From UBA6168 sp964573725 (lineage in GTDB: Bacteria > Bacteroidota > Bacteroidia > Chitinophagales > Saprospiraceae), in the NCBI GenBank assembly GCA_964573725.1, contig CAZNLJ010000036.1, positions 1 through 50,496 of the forward strand: a stretch of DNA of 50,496 nt, in the 5' to 3' direction. The position numbers were made by a program, and so were the translations under genes. Shown here piece by piece: positions 17,418-24,407 of this stretch. Every line of letters begins with the position of its first letter. Position 1 is the first letter of the stretch. The notes under the pieces are model-generated. The model was not told the origin of the DNA. It saw only the letters and a list, made by a program, of their open reading frames with translations, and did no database searches.

Positions 17418-19889
17418 TCAGGGAAGGACCACCACCCTACCCCTTCCGAGGATGTGGCCCCGACTGTCCTTCAGGCTCAGCAGACAGGTACCGGCCGGCC
17501 AGTCGCCGGCGGCCACGGTCACCTGGCCGGCGGAACGGTCCAGGGGTATCCGGGCCAGGAACCGGCCCGTCAGGTCGGACACTTCCAGGAAACCGGCCTC
17601 GCCGACCATCGGCGGCCAGGACACGGTCAAGGCGCCGGCCGTCGGGTTCGGAAAAGCTTCCAGGCGTACCGGGTCGGGCCGCCGGCCGGCGGACACGGCG
17701 GTTGCCAGCGGCAAGGTCCCGCTGGCGAAGGCATAGTCGCCGGGCAAGAGCGTATCGACCCGCATGATACCGTTGGTCGACCCCAGGGCCGTCCGCCGGT
17801 AGTACGGATATTTTCCCCACGGAACACCGGGTCGTGGCCGCCAGACCAGTATCAGCAGGCTGTCGTCGGCCGCACTCAGGAGGTCGTGGTCGAAATCGTC
17901 GGGATTGGTCCCCTTGTACGGAAGCAGCACCTTCGCCTTGAAACCGGCCGGCAAGATACCGCCGAACCGCCAATAATGGGTTCCGGACATGACGACCCCG
18001 GTCGGATTGGGCTCCATCGGGTCCGGTGCCCCCCAGTAATGGATGAAACTGACGAGCGCGGTATCCGGCAAGGCCAGGACCTCGAAATTGCTGACATCAC
18101 AATAGGGCAGGTTCAGGTTGCCGGTCTCCGTCACCAGGGTACGATGCTGCATCCGTCCGAGGTTGAGCCGGTTGCCGTCGTTCAGCACCTGCCATACCGG
18201 CTCGAAGGGAATGTCCACCACTGCCGTCGTATGAGGGCCCGACGCGGTGACGGTCGTGGTGTGGGAGGCCCGCTGTGCATCGAAGAAGGTCAGCTCCAAA
18301 GGTACCGCCTCGTGGTATTCGGAAGCCGCCCGCAATTTTTGCTCGATGTAAACGGTCGCTTGCCAAACTTCCGGCACGGCCGTCGGCTCCACCTTCACCG
18401 AGTCCAGTTCATACAAGGCGAAACCAGGTTGAAAAATCCAGCCGTTGAAGAAGGGTGCCAGGTCCACGCCCGTGACTTCGGTCAGCTTGTCCCGGAACGT
18501 GGCGGCATCCATGGACTGAAAGGTCAAGTCGACCAGGACCTGGCGCATCCCGCTCTGGAACAGGCTGTCCCCAAGATAGCCGCGTAGGTTGTGCATGACG
18601 GAGGCACCCTTGTTGTAGGTATGGGTGCCGTAGGTGTGTTCGTACGGGAGGCCCGACAAAGGCCAATAGCCCTGGTCCTCGATGTGGGCCTGCCGGAGCA
18701 CGACCCCATAGTGGTTGTCTTTCACCTGCTTGACGAAGGCGTCCCGGCCGAAGGCGTATTCCGTGAACAGATGGGCGCTGTATTCGGCGTTTCCTTCCTT
18801 GATCCACATATCGGAAGGACAGCTCAGGGTGGTGATGTTGCCCCACCAATGGTGGCCCAGTTCGTGGGCCATGAGCCGGTTCATCGAAAAGGAGGCGCCC
18901 TGGTCGATGATGAAATCGGGATAGGCGATGAGGGAGGAATGTTCCATGGCCCCGGCCACGGTCATGACATAGCCGACCTGGCCCCAGATGTAGGGGCCGA
19001 ACCAGCTTTCGAGCGCATCCACCGCCTGCCCAAGGTAGCTGAAAGCGGTCTTCATCGCCGTCGTATCGCCCGGTTTGCCCACCAACAGGATGGGGTGGTC
19101 CCCATATTGGCCGGTGTGGTTTTGGTGGACTTCGGCGTACTGGGAGGCCGCCAGTCCGACGAGATAGGTCGGCAAGGGCTGACCCATGTGGAAATCGCGC
19201 CGTATCTTCCCGTCCCCGAGGTCGATTTCCGCCTGCAGCGCACCGATGGCATAGCCCTTGCGGCCGTCGTTGGTGACCAATCGGATGTCGTAGGTGGCCC
19301 GCTCCACGAAATTGTCGAAACAGGGATGCCAACTGCGCCCGAAGTTGTACGGGTTCGAGGAAAGTCCGATTCCCAGGTTGTAGGCGATGCCGTTCTCGAA
19401 CACCAAGCCGCCGAATCCGCTGGGATCCGCCGTGGGATGTCCGTGGTAATGGACGGTGGCGACCAAGGTGTCGCCGGGATCCGCCGGTACCGGCAATGGG
19501 ATGTCCAACAACAGGCCGTCGTAGTTGTAATCGGCAGGTACTCCGTCCAGCCACACCGAATCGACCGTCAGGTCCAACAAATCCAGGGGCAAGGCGGTGA
19601 TGCCGGCCTGCAAGGGGGTGAATGTCACCGCACATCGTGCCGTTACCTGCTCCTGTGCGAATGCCGTCAGGTCGACGGTCACGTCGTAGTGGAGCACGTC
19701 CAGGCTGTCGCTGCGCGCATTGCTGCCGCAGGCCAAGCCCGTCGGACCGGACCGCCCCTCCGGTTGCGGTACCTGCCGGAAGTAATGGCAGCCTCGCAAC
19801 AGGAGGCTGTCCGCCGGCTCTTGCTGTGCCGCCGACCAGCCGGGAATCAGCACCGACAGGACAATCCAGACAAGTTGTTTCCTTTTCAT
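17418..19889 (-). CDS. T9SS-exported M1-family aminopeptidase
   Basis: Start at ATG 19889 (MKRKQLVWIVLSVLIPGWSA) gives 823 residues with a cleavable signal peptide ending near SAAQQ. The M1 zinc site is complete: HELGHH at 342-347 and Glu365 in KEGNAEY, i.e. HExxH-x18-E. The substrate-binding loop is GAMEHS (313-318) in place of GAMEN. The N-terminal beta domain spans about 60-260 and the catalytic domain about 270-530. Residues from about 745 form a T9SS type A sorting domain (FPNPTAGALTVSW ... GTCLLSLKDSRGHILGRG), so the enzyme is expected outside the cell or on its surface, where it would trim peptides for nutrition. The last gene on the minus strand before the divergent DUF2267 operon. 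Confidence 0.93.
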   Translation of the reverse strand: MKRKQLVWIVLSVLIPGWSAAQQEPADSLLLRGCHYFRQVPQPEGRSGPTGLACGSNARSDSLDVLHYDVTVDLTAFAQEQVTARCAVTFTPLQAGITALPLDLLDLTVDSVWLDGVPADYNYDGLLLDIPLPVPADPGDTLVATVHYHGHPTADPSGFGGLVFENGIAYNLGIGLSSNPYNFGRSWHPCFDNFVERATYDIRLVTNDGRKGYAIGALQAEIDLGDGKIRRDFHMGQPLPTYLVGLAASQYAEVHQNHTGQYGDHPILLVGKPGDTTAMKTAFSYLGQAVDALESWFGPYIWGQVGYVMTVAGAMEHSSLIAYPDFIIDQGASFSMNRLMAHELGHHWWGNITTLSCPSDMWIKEGNAEYSAHLFTEYAFGRDAFVKQVKDNHYGVVLRQAHIEDQGYWPLSGLPYEHTYGTHTYNKGASVMHNLRGYLGDSLFQSGMRQVLVDLTFQSMDAATFRDKLTEVTGVDLAPFFNGWIFQPGFALYELDSVKVEPTAVPEVWQATVYIEQKLRAASEYHEAVPLELTFFDAQRASHTTTVTASGPHTTAVVDIPFEPVWQVLNDGNRLNLGRMQHRTLVTETGNLNLPYCDVSNFEVLALPDTALVSFIHYWGAPDPMEPNPTGVVMSGTHYWRFGGILPAGFKAKVLLPYKGTNPDDFDHDLLSAADDSLLILVWRPRPGVPWGKYPYYRRTALGSTNGIMRVDTLLPGDYAFASGTLPLATAVSAGRRPDPVRLEAFPNPTAGALTVSWPPMVGEAGFLEVSDLTGRFLARIPLDRSAGQVTVAAGDWPAGTCLLSLKDSRGHILGRGRVVVLP

Positions 19890-20015
19890 ATCGATTTTTT
19901 TTTTGGGCGCCCCTCTTTTTCCCCCGCCTTGTACACCCGACCGCGCCCGAAGGTCGGCCAAGTTACTGCGCCGCCGCGAGGAGGCCAAATTTTTTCCCGG
20001 GTGACGGGCGCTCCC

Positions 20016-20088
20016 CATTGACAACTGTCAATGTCCTCCGGATAAATTTGTCAACGCAAGCCATACAAGAACGGTGTCATCTTGCGTT
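20016..20088 (+). promoter_or_regulatory. Promoter, Crp/Fnr-like palindrome and leader hairpin of the DUF2267-HPF operon
   Basis: CATTGACAACTGTCAATG at 20016-20033 is a perfect 8+8 palindrome around AC, of TTGAC-N4-GTCAA form, similar to sites of Crp/Fnr-family regulators. Its TTG (20018-20020) is also the -33 element, 22 bases before TAAATTTG at 20043-20050, an exact -7. The predicted leader holds AACGCAAG (20053-20060) pairing with CTTGCGTT (20081-20088), followed by an A-run just before the ATG at 20106. Overlap of operator and -33 suggests repression or tight control; which regulator binds is inferred. Confidence 0.7.
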
Positions 20089-20105
20089 AAAAAAAAGACA
20101 GCACT

Positions 20106-20567
20106 ATGGCCTTCAACATCCAACAACACGCCGCCAAGGCGCGCGGCTTCCTCCAGACCGCCGCCGTCCATATGGGCGTCACCTATGACGAGGCGGTCGC
20201 AGGCAGGATTGTCGCAGCGGTCCTGCACAGCCTGCGCGACCACATCACCCTGCAGGAAAGCCTGCAGTTGATTTCCCAGCTGCCGACCGTCGTCAAAGGT
20301 ATCTATGTCGAAGGGTGGAAAGGGACGCCGCCGCGCAGGTTGCACCACGAGACCGACTTCTTCCAGTCGGTCCGGCAACACCTGGGGCCGACCGCCGGCC
20401 ATGACCTCGGCAATGACGCCATGGCCCGGGAACGGATCCATGGGGTCTTCCAGGCCCTCTCCCGCTATGTGTCCCGCGGGGAAATGGAGGATATCGCCGG
20501 GCAACTGCCCCGTGACCTGCAGACCCTCGTCTTGTCGAAACGACCGGAATCGTCCGACAAGGTCTGA
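20106..20567 (+). CDS. DUF2267 family protein
   Basis: A 153-residue, all-helical soluble protein with the DUF2267 pattern: an N-terminal unit with ARGFLQTAAVHMGVTYDEAV and a second similar unit (ERIHGVFQALSRYVSRGEME ... GQLPRDLQTL), each resembling the 'helix - LP.dl' repeat of the family. Molecular function is unknown. DUF2267 genes in other bacteria often sit in stress or anaerobic-response clusters, and here it is the first gene before a ribosome hibernation factor (63-base gap), behind a Crp/Fnr-like operator. A dormancy or stress role is inferred from context. Confidence 0.85.
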   Translation: MAFNIQQHAAKARGFLQTAAVHMGVTYDEAVAGRIVAAVLHSLRDHITLQESLQLISQLPTVVKGIYVEGWKGTPPRRLHHETDFFQSVRQHLGPTAGHDLGNDAMARERIHGVFQALSRYVSRGEMEDIAGQLPRDLQTLVLSKRPESSDKV

Positions 20568-20630
20568 TTTTCATCGATTCACTAACCCGCCGTCCCAACA
20601 CATGGGAGGACGGCAACAACAACTCACCAT

Positions 20631-20972
20631 ATGACCAGCCAAATCCAATTCGTGAACACGAAAACCATCGACCGCCTCGAGATCGATGTCCTCGACAAAC
20701 TGGAAAAATTGGAAAAACGCTATGATTGGATCATTAACGCCCGCGTTTTCCTGAAAGAGGAAATATTCAAGGATACCGTCAAGGACAAGGCCGTGGAAAT
20801 CATCCTCAGCGTACCCGGACCCAATATTTTCAACAAGACCTATGCACAATCCTTCGAAGCGGCTATCGCGGAGGGTTTCGCCGACATGGATATCCTCCTG
20901 CGCAAACACAAGGAAAAAATGTACAAGAGCCAGTCGCGGGAGAAAATCAACCTGCCGGACCTGCCGGCCTGA
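20631..20972 (+). CDS. hpf: Ribosome hibernation-promoting factor (HPF/RaiA family)
   Basis: A 113-residue short-form HPF/YfiA protein. It has the N-terminal beta strand (QIQFVNTKTIDRLEIDVLDK), a long amphipathic helix (LDKLEKLEKRYDWII), the strand INARVFLKEEI, EIILSVPGPNIFNKTYAQSF, and the second helix with FADMDILLRKHKEKM. The family binds the 30S subunit decoding region and shuts down translation in stationary or stressed cells. Lacking the long-form C-terminal domain, it would not dimerise ribosomes by itself. Second gene of the operon with DUF2267; the strong terminator at 21047-21086 ends it. Confidence 0.88.
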   Translation: MTSQIQFVNTKTIDRLEIDVLDKLEKLEKRYDWIINARVFLKEEIFKDTVKDKAVEIILSVPGPNIFNKTYAQSFEAAIAEGFADMDILLRKHKEKMYKSQSREKINLPDLPA

Positions 20973-21046
20973 AAACGATGCCTATCCGACGGCCGGCCAA
21001 GTGTATGCGCGCGGTGCGCGACGGCTCGGCCGGAGCAGGCCGGCGG

Positions 21047-21086
21047 TTCCCGGGGGAAGGGTCTCCCCCGGGAATTTCCCTTTTTT
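21047..21086 (+). terminator. Intrinsic terminator of the DUF2267-HPF operon
   Basis: TTCCCGGGGGA (21047-21057) pairs perfectly with TCCCCCGGGAA (21064-21074), 11 bp, followed by TTTCCCTTTTTT. It lies 75 bases after the HPF stop. The 339-base spacer to ypdA contains only this and the promoter at 21166-21196. Confidence 0.85.
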
Positions 21087-21165
21087 CCGGTTGTGGCTTC
21101 CAACGGCCGCTCACGGGCGGCGGGGGCCTGGACAACGACCTCCGCGCATTTCCTGCCCGCCACCC

Positions 21166-21196
21166 TTGGGGCCCTATCCGCCAATCCTTATTTTTG
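21166..21196 (+). promoter_or_regulatory. Bacteroidota promoter for ypdA
   Basis: TTG at 21166-21168, 20 bases, then TATTTTTG at 21189-21196, an exact -7. It lies 115 bases before the ypdA ATG, so a leader of about 105 bases is expected. Confidence 0.65.
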
Positions 21197-21311
21197 CGGC
21201 ATTTCGTTCATGCCGCCCGTTTCCGGAGGGTAGGAAAGCGGCCGCCCCGACCTCCGCACTCCCCTCCCGGCCAAGTCGTACCGGACCGGGCGCCAAGTAT
21301 TCGGACCCCCT

Positions 21312-22322
21312 ATGGAAAATATCGTCGACCTGGTTGTCATCGGCGGCGGACCCACCGGTCTGTCCTGTGCCATCGCCGCCCGCCAACAAGGCTTGTCCTG
21401 CCTCGTCCTGGAAAAGGGGACCCTTGTCCATTCGATCTTCCGCTTCCCGGCGAACATGACCTTTTTCTCCACGTCCCTAAACCTGGAAATCGGCGGCATC
21501 CCCTTCGTCTCCCATGCCGACAAACCCAGCCGGCGGGAGGCGCTGGAATACTACCGCCGGGTCTACCAGACCTGGGACCTGGACGTGCGGATGTACGAGG
21601 CGGCCACCGACCTCCTGGCGGCAGCGGACGGGACTTACCGCGTCGTCTCCACCGCCACCGCCTACCACTGCCGCCACGTGGTGATCGCCACCGGTTTCTA
21701 CGATGTCCCCCGCCGGATGGATGTACCCGGCGAGGACCTCCCGAAAGTCCGCCATTTTTACGAGGAAGCCCATCCTTACATCGGCCAGCAGGTACTGGTG
21801 GTGGGGGCCGCCAATTCCGCCTGCGACGTCGCCCTGGAGACGCTGCAAAAGGGCGCCCGGGTCACCATGGCGGTCCGGGAGGATAGCATCTATGAAAAAG
21901 TGAAATACTGGATCCGGCCCAACATCGAGAATCGGATCAAGGAAGGAAGTATCCGGGCGTATTTCTCCACCACCGTGAAGGAAATCCTGCCCCGGTCGGT
22001 AATCCTCCGGACGCCGGACGGAGAGGTTACCTTGCCCAACGATTTTGTCCTGGCCATGACCGGTTACCAACCGGATTACGGCCTGCTGCGTCGGCTGGGC
22101 ATCGAGCTGGAGCCTGACGAGGCGATGACCCCGCATTTCGACCCCGAAACTTTCGAGACGAACCGCCCCGGCGTTTATGTCGCCGGTGTTGTCCAGGCCG
22201 GTCTCCATACCGGTAAGCTGTTCATCGAAAACACCCGTCACCACGGGGAACGCATCGTCCGGCATATCCTGCAGCACCGGAATCGGCGGTATTCCGCCGG
22301 AGGCGGACCGTCACTGCAGTAA
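21312..22322 (+). CDS. ypdA: YpdA-type bacillithiol disulfide reductase
   Basis: A 336-residue two-dinucleotide-binding flavoprotein. FAD-binding GxGxxG is GGGPTG (11-16); the NADPH-binding motif is VVGAANSACDVALE with GxxNSA at 165-170. The segment RFPANMTFFST and the C-terminal GVYVAGVVQAGLHTG are typical of YpdA. Relatives reduce oxidised bacillithiol (BSSB) with NADPH, so the organism probably uses bacillithiol as its low-molecular-weight thiol; no bsh gene is in the window. Cytoplasmic. The 3' end overlaps the convergent rfbA by 12 bases. Confidence 0.85.
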   Translation: MENIVDLVVIGGGPTGLSCAIAARQQGLSCLVLEKGTLVHSIFRFPANMTFFSTSLNLEIGGIPFVSHADKPSRREALEYYRRVYQTWDLDVRMYEAATDLLAAADGTYRVVSTATAYHCRHVVIATGFYDVPRRMDVPGEDLPKVRHFYEEAHPYIGQQVLVVGAANSACDVALETLQKGARVTMAVREDSIYEKVKYWIRPNIENRIKEGSIRAYFSTTVKEILPRSVILRTPDGEVTLPNDFVLAMTGYQPDYGLLRRLGIELEPDEAMTPHFDPETFETNRPGVYVAGVVQAGLHTGKLFIENTRHHGERIVRHILQHRNRRYSAGGGPSLQ

Positions 22323-23171
22323 CTTCAGCAGGTATTCGCCGTATCCGCTCTTGAGATAAAGGTGGCCCAAGCGCTCCAGTTGTTCGTCGTCGATGAAACC
22401 CATTTCCCAGGCTACCTCCTCGATACACCCGATCTTCAACCCTTGCCGTTCCTCGATCACCTGGATGAACTGCCCCGCCTGGAGGAGCGACTCATGTGTC
22501 CCGGTATCCAGCCAGGCTGTCCCTCTCCCGAACATGCCGACTTTCAATTTTCCCATGGACAGGTAGGCCTTGTTGACATCCGTGATCTCGTACTCCCCGC
22601 GGGGACTCGGTCGCAGGTTCCGCGCGATGTCGACAACCTGGTTGTCGTAGAAATACAAGCCCGGAACCGCATAGTTGGAGGTCGGGTTCGTCGGCTTCTC
22701 CTCAATGGAAACCGCACGGAACTGTTCGTCGAAGGTGACGACCCCATACCGCTCCGGGTCCGCCACCTGGTAGGCGAAGATGATGCCGCCATCCGGGTCG
22801 TAGCTGGATTTCAACAATTTGGGAAGCCCCGCTCCGTAGAAAATGTTATCGCCCAGGATGAGGGCCGCACTGTCGGACCCGATGAATTCGGCACCCAGCA
22901 CAAAGGCTTGCGCCAGCCCGTTGGGGTTCTCCTGCACGACATAGGTGAAATGACAGCCCAGTGCACTGCCGTCCTGCAGTAATTTTTCGAAATGCGGGAG
23001 GTCATGCGGCGTGGAAATCACCAGCACATCCCGGATGCCCGCCAGCATCAGGGTGGACAGCGGATAATAAATCATCGGCTTGTCATAGACCGGCATCAGC
23101 TGCTTGCTGACGGCCAGGGTCAGCGGATATAAACGGGTGCCGAGCCCGCCGGCCAATATGATTCCTTTCAT
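22311..23171 (-). CDS. rfbA: Glucose-1-phosphate thymidylyltransferase
   Basis: Makes dTDP-glucose from glucose-1-phosphate and dTTP, the first step to dTDP-L-rhamnose and related sugars of surface polysaccharides. The 286-residue length and motifs are standard: GGLGTRLYPLT (8-18), KQLMPVYDKPMIYYPLSTLM, ILGDNIFYG, VSIEEKP, GRGTAWLDTGTHESL. rfbB, C and D are not beside it. It is convergent with ypdA (12-base overlap) and preceded by 233 bases without another gene. Confidence 0.95.
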   Translation of the reverse strand: MKGIILAGGLGTRLYPLTLAVSKQLMPVYDKPMIYYPLSTLMLAGIRDVLVISTPHDLPHFEKLLQDGSALGCHFTYVVQENPNGLAQAFVLGAEFIGSDSAALILGDNIFYGAGLPKLLKSSYDPDGGIIFAYQVADPERYGVVTFDEQFRAVSIEEKPTNPTSNYAVPGLYFYDNQVVDIARNLRPSPRGEYEITDVNKAYLSMGKLKVGMFGRGTAWLDTGTHESLLQAGQFIQVIEERQGLKIGCIEEVAWEMGFIDDEQLERLGHLYLKSGYGEYLLKLLQ

Positions 23172-23404
23172 GTCTTGCGGTTTTATCGGTCGTGCATCCC
23201 GAGGACGGACATCCGGATCTCGTGGCTACCGCCCGCGGTGCGTCCGACCCGTGGAAGGGTACCGGGTCCAAGGCTACGCACGGCGAAGGGGCTTCGCATG
23301 GATTTCCGCCTTGCTTCCCACTGTCCGGACAACAAATGCGGCCGTAGCTTGGTTTCCCACTGTTCCAATTCTTTGCCAACTCCGCCCCGGGTTCCCGGGA
23401 AATT

Positions 23405-23788
23405 TCATCCGGCCACTTTCTCCGGCTGCAGCAGCCGGCGGACCCGCAAGACCAGTTCGTCGGGTTTGTAGGGGGATATGATGAAATCGTCGGCCCCGAG
23501 CTGCAACGCTTCCATCACCCGTAGGTCCTCATCCAGGCGACCCGCCACCAAGACCGGCAACTCGCGCAGGTGCTCTTGTTTCAGGAAGGAAATCACCGCC
23601 AATGCCTCCCGATCCGGAAGCTCGAGGTCGACCATCACCAGGTCTGGCGCGACACGGCGGACTTTCTCCCGTGCCGCATCGAGGTTGCGGGCCACATCCA
23701 GCCGCCAGCCGAATTTCCTGAATCGGTATTCGATCGTCGTCAGCATCAGTTCTTCGTTCGTACAGAGCAGTATGTTCATATCTCGCAT
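23405..23788 (-). CDS. Stand-alone receiver domain protein, degenerate active site
   Basis: A 127-residue protein (124 if it starts at ATG 23779, MNILLC) that is a single response-regulator receiver fold: ILLCTNEELML, a helix, DLVMVDLELPDREAL, PVLVAGRLDED, GADDFIISPYKPDEL. The phosphorylatable Asp54 is present, but the acidic pair that binds Mg2+ is Thr10-Asn11, and the conserved Lys is Ser105. It is therefore probably a pseudo-receiver that does not undergo normal phosphorylation. No output domain. Downstream of the fused E1 gene on the minus strand but separated by 619 bases. Partner unknown. Confidence 0.82.
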   Translation of the reverse strand: MRDMNILLCTNEELMLTTIEYRFRKFGWRLDVARNLDAAREKVRRVAPDLVMVDLELPDREALAVISFLKQEHLRELPVLVAGRLDEDLRVMEALQLGADDFIISPYKPDELVLRVRRLLQPEKVAG

Positions 23789-24407
23789 GGTTTGGTACCG
23801 GTAACGAAGTTCGGAACCGGCCGTGTTTCAAATCGCGACGGTTGACCGGAGCCCTGCCTGGGCAGCCGCTCCTTCCTGGGTGTTGTTTCTCTGTGTATGA
23901 CATCGCCGCCGGGTGCGGTCGGGTGTCTTCGAGTACATCGTTTCGATTCCGACAGGCACCGACCCCGAACAGGCCATTCCGCCATTCCGCCCTTCCGCCA
24001 CCCCGCCCGCCCGGTACGGGAAGCTGGTGAGCCGCCTGTTTTCGAGGGAAGCCGGCATGCCGGGCCGTACCGAAATGCGGTCGGGACATGGCGCCCGTTT
24101 CGAATTGGCGCCGAGGTCCGCTTGTTTCCCCCGGCGTTTTCCCGGTGCGGAGCCGTCCGCCGGGGTGCCCCTTACAGGCAGCAGATTCGCCGCCGCCCGA
24201 AAAACCGCATCGGACAATCCGGCGACACATTGCAAAAGATTACAATATTAAGGCTTTTTTTCAAATCAGATTACAAAATTTTTCATGTAAAAGACCGGAA
24301 AGGCAATCCAAGGGGGTACGGAAAGCTACCGCCTGCACCGAAGGAAGGGAAGCGTGGGCCGGGACCGACGGGGAGCCCCGGCCAGGACGACGGAGGAGCG
24401 CCGGCAC
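23789..24407. other. 619-base non-coding spacer with AT-rich patch and direct repeats
   Basis: Between the lone receiver and the E1 gene I find no convincing gene; open frames are Arg/Pro-rich shadows. An AT-rich patch at 24230-24320 stands out from the GC-rich surroundings and holds AGATTACAA twice (24237-24245 and 24268-24276), 31 bases apart, about three helical turns. It could be the control region for the receiver gene, but no exact promoter match is seen. Confidence 0.4.
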
